From Ruminococcaceae bacterium UBA1405 (lineage in GTDB: Bacteria; Bacillota; Clostridia; Oscillospirales; Ruminococcaceae), in assembly GCA_002305685.1 (NCBI GenBank), contig DBQB01000010.1:1-34523 (forward strand): a stretch of 34,523 nucleotides of DNA. Reading direction: 5' to 3'. Below the pieces are notes generated by a model. The model was not told where the DNA came from. It searched no databases and saw only the letters and a list, made by a program, of their open reading frames with translations. The translations under genes and the position numbers were made by a program. The stretch's first letter is position 1; each line of letters begins with the position of its first letter. Shown here one piece after another: positions 24,041 to 31,877 of the stretch.

Positions 24041-24135
24041 GAAAACCACTCCTCACCAAACTGAAAGAAATTTATCATAAAGGCAATTATGCAGGTGCCC
24101 AAATAAAATCCATAATGAATTTTAGGTACGTTTTA

Positions 24136-24164
24136 ATTATACTGCTTTGTTCCTACTTTTTCAA
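24136..24164 (-). promoter_or_regulatory. Sigma-A type promoter of the first interrupted lipoprotein
   Basis: On the minus strand TTGAAA (24164-24159), 17 bases and a perfect TATAAT (24141-24136), about 96 bases before the start codon. The gene is therefore probably still transcribed. Confidence 0.75.
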
Positions 24165-24200
24165 ATATTCCTGTTTTGTTGGGAGTACAAACCCAACACA

Positions 24201-24245
24201 GAAAAAAGAATTGCCGGTCATTCCGCACCCAGCAGAATGACCGGC
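24201..24245 (-). terminator. Terminator after the second interrupted lipoprotein gene (copy 2 of a hairpin repeat)
   Basis: GCCGGTCATTC (24213-24223) and GAATGACCGGC (24235-24245) form an 11-bp perfect stem, followed on the minus strand by AATTCTTTTTTC. It is homologous to the terminator at 22671-22723 with a compensatory base-pair change. Confidence 0.85.
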
Positions 24246-24301
24246 GAGGATGGAAAGATTTTGAAGGGTTACATCCTAAAAAAATGGAATCTATCTTTGA
24301 T

Positions 24302-25976
24302 TCAGTCGGAGGTTTCCTCCGGGACGGCCAGAGGATAGCGCTCCCCGTCGATGAGGATGGCGCTGACCTCTTCGGTCTCCCAGGGCTTGTCAGGAGAGGA
24401 GAGCAGATAGAGGTGGGCGCCGGAGAACTGGACGTTGTACTCCTCCAGCCAGTCGCTGTTGATGGCGCCGTCTTTCTCCAGCAGCGAGAGGACGCTTCCG
24501 TCCTGGTATTCCAAAGCCACCGACGGTGGGTTGGGGGCTTGGGAGAAGGGCCGGCAATCGATCCAGACCGCGAGAGGGGATACCGAGATGGCGGTGTAAC
24601 CGTTTCCTCCGTCGCTGCGCAGTACCTTCGCTGTCTCCGGCGCTGCCTCCAGGGTGATGTGGACGGGAATGGTCTCACCGGTCTGTTGGTTTACGACAGA
24701 GTCGAGATAAATGGTGGCGCCGTGTATTGGCTGGGTCCCCTCGATCACGTCGCCGATATAGAGGGTGTCCTCAGGCAGCGTGGGGTCGTCGGGGAAAAAG
24801 GCACCCATCTGAGCCGCTGCATAGCTGGCGCTGTAGAGATAGTAAGGCTCCATCTCCTGGACAAAGCGGTATTGGGGGATAGCGCTCCACCCTTCCATCG
24901 ATCCGCCGTCCAGCCGCCGCACGCTCAGCAGATAGTAGCTGAAGCGGCCATCGGAATAGAAGGCTTCCAGTGTCATGGAAAACCCATCGTCCTGCCCCTG
25001 GGAAACCTGGGTGCGCAGGTGGGGGGGGGGCGATGCTTTCATAGAGCGGCTGGCTCAGGCTTTTTTGCATCAGCTCCTCCCCAGGGATGGCGCTCTGAAC
25101 GGGAGAGGGATCGGATGCAGTTGGCGCAGGCGGGGCGAGAGGATAACAATCCTCTCCGATCATCACGGCCTCCAGTGTGTCCAGCTCCCAGGGAGCATCC
25201 TGGGAGGCCTGGAACCAGCGCAGGTTTTCGGTGCCCCGCTGTAATTCCCCGGTCAAAAGGGTGACCGAACCGTCCGTCCAGCGAAGGGAAATCTCCTGAT
25301 CTTCCAGCCGGGAGAATTCATCGCGCCCTCGGAGAAACAGCGAGAAAGGGGTGACCGCAATCTCCCGGCAGTTTTCCGGATTTTGCGCCAGCAGCACCTG
25401 GGGGGAGGGATGCTCCACCCGCAGCGTCAGGGAGGAGGTAACCCGCTCTTGGGTCTGGGTGTTCCGGCACTCTTCCAGATGGACAGTGGTGGCATAAGCC
25501 CGCATCGGGCCGGATTCCCGCAACAGAAAATAGGCGGTATCCTTTTCCGGGGCGCTCAGCTCCACCGGCCAGTTTTCGCTGTCAAAACGCTGGCAGGAGA
25601 AATCGATCAGCTGCTGCTGGCTGCGGGCAAGGTTATAATCGGTCTGGCGCAGCCCACCTAGGGAAAATTCCAGATCCCAGGCCGACATCTGGGAGCCGTC
25701 CAGGCTTTTTACCTGCAACAGCACCAGGGTATCATAGCCGCTGGAATAGCTGCAAAGGGTTTGCAGGTGAAAGCGCTGATCCTGGGCGCTCTGGGTATCG
25801 GTTTGCAGCGTGGGGGAGACGATGGAAAACGCCTGCTCTCCCAGGGCGTGGCGCAGCAGAGCCGGGGCGACGTCCTGCTGGGAGGAAAGCTGACACCCGG
25901 AGAGAAGGCCCCAGAGCGCCGTAACGATGCCCAGCAGAAGTGCCAGAGGCGTAAAGCGAAAACGATTCTGTTTCAT
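24302..25976 (-). pseudogene. Two-domain lipoprotein interrupted (or phase-switched) at a C10 tract
   Basis: The frame opening at 25976 has a signal peptide with lipobox GLLSGC (Cys28) and a first domain ending AVMIGEDCYPLAPPAPT. At a run of ten C (30030 region excluded; positions 25030-25021) it shifts out of frame and ends at 24771. Removing one C joins it to a second open frame (to 24302), giving 557 residues. The second part repeats the first: LRWTDGSVTLL and WELDTLEAVMIGEDCYPL correspond to LEYQDGSVLSLL and WETEEVSAILIDGERYPL. Each half resembles the extracellular part of DUF4179-type anti-sigma factors, a tentative likeness. The tract encodes the Pro linker between the domains. AGGAGG precedes the ATG. 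Function unknown. Confidence 0.75.
25021..25030 (-). repeat. Homopolymer of ten C (coding strand) at a domain junction
   Basis: Ten G on the plus strand. C9 or C12 gives the full two-domain protein; C10, as here, gives a protein truncated shortly after domain 1. The length is in the range known for slippage-prone contingency loci in other bacteria. Confidence 0.9.
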
Positions 25977-26047
25977 TTCTCTACCTCCTGATACAAAGGA
26001 ACAGCGGGTGTATGGAATATGGATGTATAGAGGATCTCTTATATTTT

Positions 26048-26076
26048 ATTATATCATAATTTATTCAGTGAGAAAA
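26048..26076 (-). promoter_or_regulatory. Weak candidate promoter of the second lipoprotein gene
   Basis: On the minus strand a TATAAT preceded by TGA (26053-26048) with only TTTTCT at the -35 position. It lies about 72 bases before the start. The rest of the 371-base divergent gap (25977-26347) holds the pst control region. Confidence 0.4.
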
Positions 26077-26164
26077 TACGATTCGATAAAATTTAGTGAA
26101 AAAATTTATTTCTCAAAAGGAATATTATGGCCGAGACGCCGTTTATCAGAGGGAAGGGTGCTGT

Positions 26165-26192
26165 TTTACACAGGATTTACATAACATTTACC
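26165..26192 (+). promoter_or_regulatory. Pho box upstream of pstS
   Basis: Three direct repeats at exact 11-base intervals: TTTACA (26165), TTTACA (26176) and TTTACC (26187). This is the spacing and sequence of the PhoP-type response-regulator site (TT(A/T/C)ACA units separated by 5 bases). A TAAAAT (26225-26230) or TATAGT (26230-26235) -10 follows without a good -35, as expected for an activator-dependent promoter. The leader to pstS (about 110 bases) holds a GAAGCG/CGCTTC stem and nothing else I recognise. Confidence 0.78.
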
Positions 26193-26347
26193 GTGCCATG
26201 ATTTTGTAAAATCTTTGGCGCGGATAAAATATAGTTGTCGGAAGCGAGAAACGCGGATGTCGCGAAAACCGCTTCATCTTCCCCCAAAAGGCAGTTTTCC
26301 ACAAAAACTTTACATAGGGGAAGGCACTTGAGAAAGGATGAATGATT

Positions 26348-27292
26348 ATGAAATTGCGTAAAATTTTGGCCGCAGTGCTCGGCTGTACCATGCTGTTAGC
26401 CACCGGTTGTTCCTCCACCGCCACCACCTCTTCCAGCAGCGCTGCTTCTTCCAGTAGTACCGCTTCCAGCTCCAGCACTGCCTCCAGCTCCAGCAGCGTC
26501 GCTTCCAGTGCGTCCAGCTCCGAGGCCGCTTCCAGCGAAGCCGAGAGCACCGCTGAGTTGACCGGTACCGTTTCTCTCTCCGGTTCCACCTCCATGGAGG
26601 AGGTTGTCAAGGCGCTGGCCGAGGACTTTATGAACAAGAATCCCGGCGTGACCATCGACGCCCAGTTTAACGGTTCCGGCCAAGGCATTACCGATGCCAC
26701 CGAGGGCAAAGCGGACATCGGCAACAGCTCCCGTGAACTGAAAGAGGAAGAGTTGGCCGGCGGTCTGACCGCCAACGTCATCGCCATCGACGGTATCGCT
26801 GTGGTCGTCAACCCTGCAAACCCTGTGAATGACCTGACCATCCAGCAGCTGGCCGATATCTACACCGGCACCATCAAAAACTGGAGCGAGGTTGGCGGTG
26901 AGGATAAACCCATCGTTGTGGTAGGCAGAGACGCCGCTTCCGGTACCAGAAGCGCTTTTGAGGAAATCCTGGGTATCTCCGATGCGTGTGCCTATGCGCA
27001 GGAGAAGGATTCCACCGGCGCTGTAAAGACTGCGGTGGAAACCACCCCTGAAGCCATCGGTTATGTCTCCCTGGAAGCTGCCGATGCAGACGAGAACACC
27101 AAAAAACTGATGCTGGACGGCGCTGAGGCCACTGCGGAAAACATTGTGTCCGGTTCCTACAAGCTGTCCAGACCCTTCATCATGGCAACCAAAGGCGAGC
27201 TTCGCCCTGAGGTACAGGCTTTCCTGGACTATGTCCTCAGCGAAGAAGGCCAGGCGGTTGTGGCTTCTCAGAGCCTGATTACCGTAGGCTAA
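26348..27292 (+). CDS. pstS: Phosphate ABC transporter substrate-binding lipoprotein
   Basis: A 314-residue lipoprotein: signal peptide with lipobox LLATGC, a Ser-rich linker (about 24-65), then the PstS/PBP-like fold. It carries the family blocks VSLSGSTSMEEVVKALAEDF (phosphate-contacting SGSTS), NGSGQGITDATEGKADIGNSSR, DGIAVVVNPANPV, IYTGTIKNWSEVGG and GRDAASGTRSAFEEI. It captures phosphate outside the membrane for PstCAB. The ATG at 26348 is chosen: AAAGGA lies about 9 bases before it, while an ATG two codons upstream is too close. First gene of the pst operon, behind a Pho box, and followed by an attenuator-like hairpin. Confidence 0.95.
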   Translation: MKLRKILAAVLGCTMLLATGCSSTATTSSSSAASSSSTASSSSTASSSSSVASSASSSEAASSEAESTAELTGTVSLSGSTSMEEVVKALAEDFMNKNPGVTIDAQFNGSGQGITDATEGKADIGNSSRELKEEELAGGLTANVIAIDGIAVVVNPANPVNDLTIQQLADIYTGTIKNWSEVGGEDKPIVVVGRDAASGTRSAFEEILGISDACAYAQEKDSTGAVKTAVETTPEAIGYVSLEAADADENTKKLMLDGAEATAENIVSGSYKLSRPFIMATKGELRPEVQAFLDYVLSEEGQAVVASQSLITVG

Positions 27293-27357
27293 TCTTCCCA
27301 GTCCCCAGATCTCTCCCGCGGTGATCGATACACACAAAAATATCCCAATTTCGTATC

Positions 27358-27391
27358 AAAAAGCTTTGCCGGGACTCCGGCAAGGCTTTTT
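27358..27391 (+). terminator. Attenuator-like hairpin between pstS and pstC
   Basis: A 15-bp stem with one G-T pair (27358-27372 with 27377-27391, tetraloop GACT) ending in GCTTTTTG. It has terminator form but lies inside the operon, so it probably lets pstS transcripts outnumber those for the membrane subunits, or protects the pstS 3' end. Confidence 0.7.
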
Positions 27392-27422
27392 GTGAAAGCA
27401 TAGAGAAAGGAACGGTCGGAGT

Positions 27423-28457
27423 ATGATGAAAATGGCCGCGTCAACCGGCATATCGGATGGGTATCCAAACGAGCCCACCCAAAAACCCGAAAAGGAAACC
27501 AGTGCCGGAATGGAACCCAGCTTCCGTGTGGATACCATTCAGGGCAGCAGCAAATCCAAAAGCAGCATTGAAAAGGTGATGAGCGTCATTTTCACCGTGT
27601 GCGGCCTTTCCGCTGTGGTGGCGGTGTTCGGCATCGCCGCTTATATGGTGATTGCGGGAACCCCAGCTATCCGGGAAATCGGCATTGCGGAGTTTTTGTT
27701 CGGCACCCAGTGGCGCCCCACCGCGGAGGACCCCTCCTTCGGCATCCTGTATATCATCTTGACCTCTGTTGTTGGTACCGGGCTGTCGGTGCTGCTGGGG
27801 GTGCCTGTGGCGCTGATGACCGCTGTGTTTCTCGCAGAGCTGGCCCCCAAACGGCTGTATCAGCTGGTGCGTCCGGCGGTGGAACTGCTGGCAGGGATTC
27901 CTTCGGTGATTTACGGCCTGCTGGGCTCCATCCTGTTGGTGCCGCTGATGCGCCGCATGGAGAGCTGGATCTTTGCAGGCAGCACGACCCATCAGTTTAC
28001 CGGCGGTGCCAACCTGATCTCCGCCGTGCTGGTCCTTGCCATTATGATTCTGCCCACCGTCATCAACGTCAGCGAGACCTCGCTGCGGGCAGTTCCCCGG
28101 GAGTATCGGGAGGCTTCCCTGGCGCTGGGCGCCACCCAGATGGAGACCATCTTCAAGGTCACCATGCCTGCGGCCAAATCCGGGGTGATCACCGGCGTGG
28201 TGCTGGGCATTGGCCGCGCCATCGGCGAGGCTATGGCCATTATGATGGTTTCCGGCAACGTGGTGAACATTCCGCTGCCCTTTAACAGCGTGCGGTTCCT
28301 CACCACCGGCATCGTCACCGAGATGAGCTATTCCAGCGGACTGCATCGCCAGGCGCTGTTTTCTATCGGTCTTGTTCTGTTTGTGTTTATCATGGTCATC
28401 AACATTCTGCTGAATACCGTACTCAAAAAAGGGGGCGACGCAAATGGCACAAAATAA
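27423..28457 (+). CDS. pstC: Phosphate ABC transporter permease PstC
   Basis: A 344-residue permease with an N-terminal cytoplasmic extension of about 50 residues, then six or more membrane segments. The binding-protein-dependent transport motif is clear (EYREASLALGATQMETIFKVTMPAAKSGVITGVVLGIGRAIGEAMA, positions about 235-280), as is ELLAGIPSVIYGLLG. It forms the membrane channel with PstA. Three nearby ATG codons (27423, 27426, 27432) leave the start uncertain by three residues; GGAG lies immediately upstream. It overlaps pstA by 14 bases. Confidence 0.94.
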   Translation: MMKMAASTGISDGYPNEPTQKPEKETSAGMEPSFRVDTIQGSSKSKSSIEKVMSVIFTVCGLSAVVAVFGIAAYMVIAGTPAIREIGIAEFLFGTQWRPTAEDPSFGILYIILTSVVGTGLSVLLGVPVALMTAVFLAELAPKRLYQLVRPAVELLAGIPSVIYGLLGSILLVPLMRRMESWIFAGSTTHQFTGGANLISAVLVLAIMILPTVINVSETSLRAVPREYREASLALGATQMETIFKVTMPAAKSGVITGVVLGIGRAIGEAMAIMMVSGNVVNIPLPFNSVRFLTTGIVTEMSYSSGLHRQALFSIGLVLFVFIMVINILLNTVLKKGGDANGTK

Positions 28458-29334
28458 CTCGGGTTCCGTATCCATTGTGGGAAACAAAAAGCACGCCTAC
28501 GATGTTCTGACCAAAGCCTGCGTATATTTTTGCTCCACACTGACGGTGGCGATTCTGCTGGCGATGCTCATTTATATCGTGATCCGGGGTTTGCCGCAGA
28601 TCAACTGGACCTTCCTCTCCAGCCAGCCCAGCTCCCTGAAGGGGATTTACGGTATCCTTCCCAGCATCATCAATACCCTGTACATCATTGTGATTACCCT
28701 GCTCATCGCAACCCCCATCGGTGTGGGAGCCGCCATCTACCTCAACGAGTATACCGGCAACTCCCAGAAGTTTCGCCCGGTGGTGCGCTTCATTGAATTT
28801 ACGGTGGAAACCCTCTCCGGTATCCCCTCCATCATCTACGGCCTGTTCGGCGCCATCTTTTTCGGGGAAAGGCTGCATCTGGGATATTCCATCCTGACCG
28901 GTTCTCTTACCCTCACCATTATGGTGCTCCCGGTGGTAATTCGTACCACCCAGGAAGCGCTGAAAACGGTGCCCCAGAGCTTTCGGGAGGGCGCTTTGGG
29001 ATGCGGTGCAACCAAATGGTATATGATTCGCACCATCATCCTGCCCAGCGCCCAGAGCGGTATCATCACCTCTGTCATTTTGGCCATTGGACGGATTGTG
29101 GGAGAATCGGCGGCCCTGATCTTTACCGCCGGCGCCACCACCAATCTTCCCAAAAACTGGCTGACCCATCCCACCACCTCCGGCGCGACCCTGACGGTAC
29201 AGATGTATTTCGGTGTCTCCAACGGGAAATATGTGGATGAAGGATTCGGCATTGCGCTGGTGCTGATGGTCATTGTTTTGGGCATCAACCTCTTGACCAA
29301 GAAACTCAGCAGCATGAAAAAATCGGATCGGTAA
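28444..29334 (+). CDS. pstA: Phosphate ABC transporter permease PstA
   Basis: A 296-residue permease with six predicted membrane segments. Family blocks: ATPIGVGAAIYLNEYT, ETLSGIPSIIYGLFGAIFF and the coupling motif VPQSFREGALGCGATKWYMI followed by GIITSVILAIGRIVGESAAL. It pairs with PstC. The ATG lies within the end of pstC (14-base overlap), so translation is coupled; the upstream GGGGGCGA is a modest ribosome site. Length and composition are normal. Confidence 0.95.
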   Translation: MAQNNSGSVSIVGNKKHAYDVLTKACVYFCSTLTVAILLAMLIYIVIRGLPQINWTFLSSQPSSLKGIYGILPSIINTLYIIVITLLIATPIGVGAAIYLNEYTGNSQKFRPVVRFIEFTVETLSGIPSIIYGLFGAIFFGERLHLGYSILTGSLTLTIMVLPVVIRTTQEALKTVPQSFREGALGCGATKWYMIRTIILPSAQSGIITSVILAIGRIVGESAALIFTAGATTNLPKNWLTHPTTSGATLTVQMYFGVSNGKYVDEGFGIALVLMVIVLGINLLTKKLSSMKKSDR

Positions 29335-29361
29335 CAGACGCAGAAAGGAAAGAAGAAATAG

Positions 29362-30138
29362 ATGAGCGGACATATTTCAATCGAAAACCTGAATCTATGG
29401 TACGGGGACCCCACCGGGAAAAGCGAGGGGAACCATGCGCTGAAAAACGTGACACTGGACATCCGGGAAAAGGAGATTACCGCCCTGATTGGTCCCTCCG
29501 GATGCGGAAAATCCACCTGCCTGCGTACCCTCAACCGGATGAACGACCTGATCGAAGGGATCAAAATTACCGGAAAGATTACCCTGGACGGGGAGGATAT
29601 CTATGATCCCAAGGTGGATGTCACCCTGCTGCGCAAAAAGGTAGGAATGGTGTTTCAAAAACCCAATCCTTTCCCCATGAGCATCTATGACAACATTGCC
29701 TATGGCCCCAGAATTCATGGCATCCGCGCCCGTTCGGTGCTGGATGGGATTGTAGAATCCTCCCTGCGGGGGGCGGCGCTGTGGAACGAGGTGTCTGACC
29801 GGCTGAAAAAATCCGCCATGGGTCTTTCCGGCGGACAGCAGCAGCGTCTGTGTATTGCAAGGGCGCTGGCGGTGGAGCCGGAGGTGCTCTTGATGGATGA
29901 ACCCACCAGCGCCCTGGACCCCATCTCCACCATGAAGGTGGAGGATCTGATGTGCGAGCTGAAAAGCCGGTATACCGTGGCCATTGTGACCCACAATATG
30001 CAGCAGGCCGCCCGTATCTCCGACCGCACGGCGTTTTTCCTGGTGGGAGAGATGGTGGAATGCGGTCCTACCAGCGAGATTTTCAGTATGCCCAAGGACA
30101 AACGGACCGAGGATTACATTACCGGACGTTTTGGATAA
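29362..30138 (+). CDS. pstB: Phosphate ABC transporter ATP-binding protein
   Basis: A 258-residue ABC ATPase that powers PstCA. Walker A GPSGCGKST (44-52), the PstB-typical LRTLNRMNDL, Q-loop MVFQKPNPFPMSIYDN, signature LSGGQQQR and Walker B LLMDEPTSALDP are all intact, followed by the H-loop IVTHNM. The first strands contain a small insertion (YGDPTGKSEGNHAL) where most PstB proteins have a shorter YG-x-x-x-AL turn. AAAGGAAAG precedes the ATG. It is 27 bases after pstA and 76 before phoU. Confidence 0.96.
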   Translation: MSGHISIENLNLWYGDPTGKSEGNHALKNVTLDIREKEITALIGPSGCGKSTCLRTLNRMNDLIEGIKITGKITLDGEDIYDPKVDVTLLRKKVGMVFQKPNPFPMSIYDNIAYGPRIHGIRARSVLDGIVESSLRGAALWNEVSDRLKKSAMGLSGGQQQRLCIARALAVEPEVLLMDEPTSALDPISTMKVEDLMCELKSRYTVAIVTHNMQQAARISDRTAFFLVGEMVECGPTSEIFSMPKDKRTEDYITGRFG

Positions 30139-30170
30139 TGTCGCCGGTCATGTTGCGGTGAAAGATAAGA

Positions 30171-30200
30171 TTGCGCCCAGGGGCGCAGTAAGGATATAAT
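30171..30200 (+). promoter_or_regulatory. Possible internal promoter before phoU
   Basis: TTGCGC (30171-30176), 18 bases and a perfect TATAAT (30195-30200). A short GC hairpin (TGCGCC/GGCGCA, 30172-30187) overlaps the spacer. It would allow phoU to be made independently of pst induction. Confidence 0.45.
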
Positions 30201-30214
30201 AGGAGAGTGAGAGA

Positions 30215-30877
30215 ATGTCGGCCAGAATGGAATTTGACAACGAGCTGGAACAGCTTCACGCCGATCTGGTGCGGATGGGGGCAATGGTGGAACAGTCTAT
30301 CGAGAAATCCATCTCTGCCCTGCGCACCGAAAACCGGGAGCTGGCAGAAATGATTATCCACGGTGACCACGCGGTGGACAGTATGGAAAAAACCATTGAA
30401 ACCCGGTGCCTGAAACTGTTGCTGCGCCAGCAGCCGGTGGCCCGGGATCTTCGTTCGATTTCTACTGCCCTTAAAATTGTCACCGATATGGAGCGGATCG
30501 GAGATCAGGCGGCAGATATTGCAGATATCAGTATGCATCTGCACAGCAGCGACGTTGCGATGATTGCCTCCCATCTGGAGGAGATGGCAAAAGAGGCTAT
30601 TGATATGGTACATGCCAGTATCGATGCCTTTGTCCGTACCGATATGGAGCTGGCCCGTCAGACCATCCAGCAGGATGATATTGTGGATGCACTGTTTATC
30701 CAGGTGCGGGACGATATCATTGAGAGAATTCGTACCGACGCTTCCCAGGCCGGAGAGGCCATCGATGTGATGATGGTGGCCAAATATCTGGAGCGGATTG
30801 GAGATCATGCGGTGAACATCTGCGAATGGGTGGAATTTTATACCACCGGGGAGCACAAAAACACCCGCATTCTATAA
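30215..30877 (+). CDS. phoU: Phosphate signalling/transport regulator PhoU
   Basis: A 220-residue all-helical protein of two PhoU three-helix bundles. The metal-binding repeats are recognisable: AEMIIHGDHAVDSMEKTIE in the first half and TIQQDDIVDALFIQVRDDI in the second, each followed by an ERIGDxAxxI motif (MERIGDQAADI, LERIGDHAVNI). PhoU links the state of the Pst transporter to the sensor kinase and restrains phosphate uptake. AGGAG lies 9 bases before the ATG. It closes the pst operon and is followed by the two-component genes. Confidence 0.95.
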   Translation: MSARMEFDNELEQLHADLVRMGAMVEQSIEKSISALRTENRELAEMIIHGDHAVDSMEKTIETRCLKLLLRQQPVARDLRSISTALKIVTDMERIGDQAADIADISMHLHSSDVAMIASHLEEMAKEAIDMVHASIDAFVRTDMELARQTIQQDDIVDALFIQVRDDIIERIRTDASQAGEAIDVMMVAKYLERIGDHAVNICEWVEFYTTGEHKNTRIL

Positions 30878-30880
30878 AGA

Positions 30881-30989
30881 AAAGCGGAAAACAGGGAACA
30901 GCTTTGTAACGATGGTGCAGCAGCTGTCCGCAGGGGTACAGGGGTGCAAGAGGGTGCAAGAGTAAAAACCTTCTCTCCGCTTCCGCTTT
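30881..30989 (+). other. Structured region between phoU and the regulator gene
   Basis: AAAGCGGAA (30881-30889) pairs with TTCCGCTTT (30981-30989), enclosing a nested ACAGCT/AGCTGT stem (30898-30903 with 30922-30927) and short direct repeats of GGGTGCAAGA (about 30941-30961). It begins only a few bases after the phoU stop. It could be a terminator-like 3' structure or a small RNA; there is no T tract and no open frame. Confidence 0.35.
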
Positions 30990-31007
30990 GAAAAGACGGC
31001 GGCCAAG

Positions 31008-31036
31008 TTGGGCGGTCACCCCTATCGGTTTATTGT
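31008..31036 (+). promoter_or_regulatory. Candidate promoter of the two-component genes
   Basis: TTGGGC (31008-31013), 17 bases and TATTGT (31031-31036), about 40 bases before the regulator start. Both hexamers are two mismatches from consensus. Confidence 0.45.
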
Positions 31037-31076
31037 AACATCTGAATCATAACGGCACAGGAAAGGCGGCGGCAAT

Positions 31077-31784
31077 ATGCACGAACAGAAGATCTATCTG
31101 GTGGAGGATGATGAGAACATCCGGGAGCTGGTAAAATGCACCCTGGAATCCTTTTCCTATCAGGTTGATGCCTTTGAGACAGCGGAAGAGATGCTTTCCC
31201 AGGCGAAAAAGACGTTACCGGATCTGATTTTGCTGGACATTATGCTGCCCGGCATGGATGGGATCGCTGCGCTGCGCATCCTAAAGGAAAACCCTGCAAC
31301 CGAACCGGTTCCGGTGATTATGCTCACAGCCAAAAACAGTGAGATCGATAAGGTTCGCGGTCTGGATTTGGGAGCGGATGACTATATCGGTAAACCTTTT
31401 GGTATTTTGGAACTCACTGCGCGGGTGCGCACGGTGCTGCGCCGGCGGGAAAAGCACCTCACTGCACCGGTTTCCCAACTGATTGAGGTGGGAGATCTGT
31501 GTATCGACGATCAGAAACATCTGGTGACCCAGGCGGGAAAACCGGTGGATCTGACCCTAAAAGAATATCATCTGCTGAAGATGCTGGCGGAAAACCGGGA
31601 ACGGGTGATTCCCCGGGAGGAGCTGCTCAATGTAATTTGGGGCATCAACTTTGCCGGAGAGACCCGGACGCTGGATATGCATATCAAGAGCCTGCGGGCA
31701 AAACTTTCGGACAATCCGGATAGTCCCAAATACATTAAGACGGTACGCGGGGTTGGGTATCTTTTCCTGGGAGAACAACCATAA
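31077..31784 (+). CDS. phoP: OmpR/PhoB-family response regulator, probable phosphate regulator
   Basis: A 235-residue response regulator. The receiver domain has the acidic pocket (VEDDEN, residues 9-14), phospho-acceptor Asp54 in LLDIMLPGMDG, Thr84 in MLTAKN and Lys106 in GKPFG. The winged-helix DNA-binding domain (about 130-232) contains LTLKEYHLLKMLAEN and the usual RTLDMHIKSLRAKL recognition region ending VRGVGYLF. Its position between phoU and a PhoR-like kinase, with a Pho box before pstS, supports a PhoP/PhoB role; the name is by context. AAAGG precedes the ATG. Confidence 0.85.
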   Translation: MHEQKIYLVEDDENIRELVKCTLESFSYQVDAFETAEEMLSQAKKTLPDLILLDIMLPGMDGIAALRILKENPATEPVPVIMLTAKNSEIDKVRGLDLGADDYIGKPFGILELTARVRTVLRRREKHLTAPVSQLIEVGDLCIDDQKHLVTQAGKPVDLTLKEYHLLKMLAENRERVIPREELLNVIWGINFAGETRTLDMHIKSLRAKLSDNPDSPKYIKTVRGVGYLFLGEQP

Positions 31785-31822
31785 AAAAGATTTTGATCTT
31801 TTGTTTCAGGCATGAACTTTAC

Positions 31823-31846
31823 GCGCTGCGGTGCAGCGCTATTTTT
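31823..31846 (+). terminator. Weak attenuator-like hairpin between regulator and kinase genes
   Basis: GCGCTGC (31823-31829) and GCAGCGC (31833-31839) with a GGT loop, followed by TATTTTTGC. The 93-base gap also holds an AAAAGAT/ATCTTTT inverted repeat just after the regulator stop. It may lower kinase relative to regulator. Confidence 0.45.
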
Positions 31847-31877
31847 GCAGACATCTTGAACAAAGAGGGGGACAATC

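Noticed and set aside
24176..25264. 362-codon plus-strand frame opposite the interrupted two-domain lipoprotein
   Set aside because: Antisense shadow. The minus-strand halves have a signal peptide, a domain repeat and proper coding character.
26400..26545. Serine-codon microsatellite in pstS as a variable repeat
   Set aside because: Codons are mixed rather than tandemly identical; Ser-rich linkers are normal in lipoproteins of this group.
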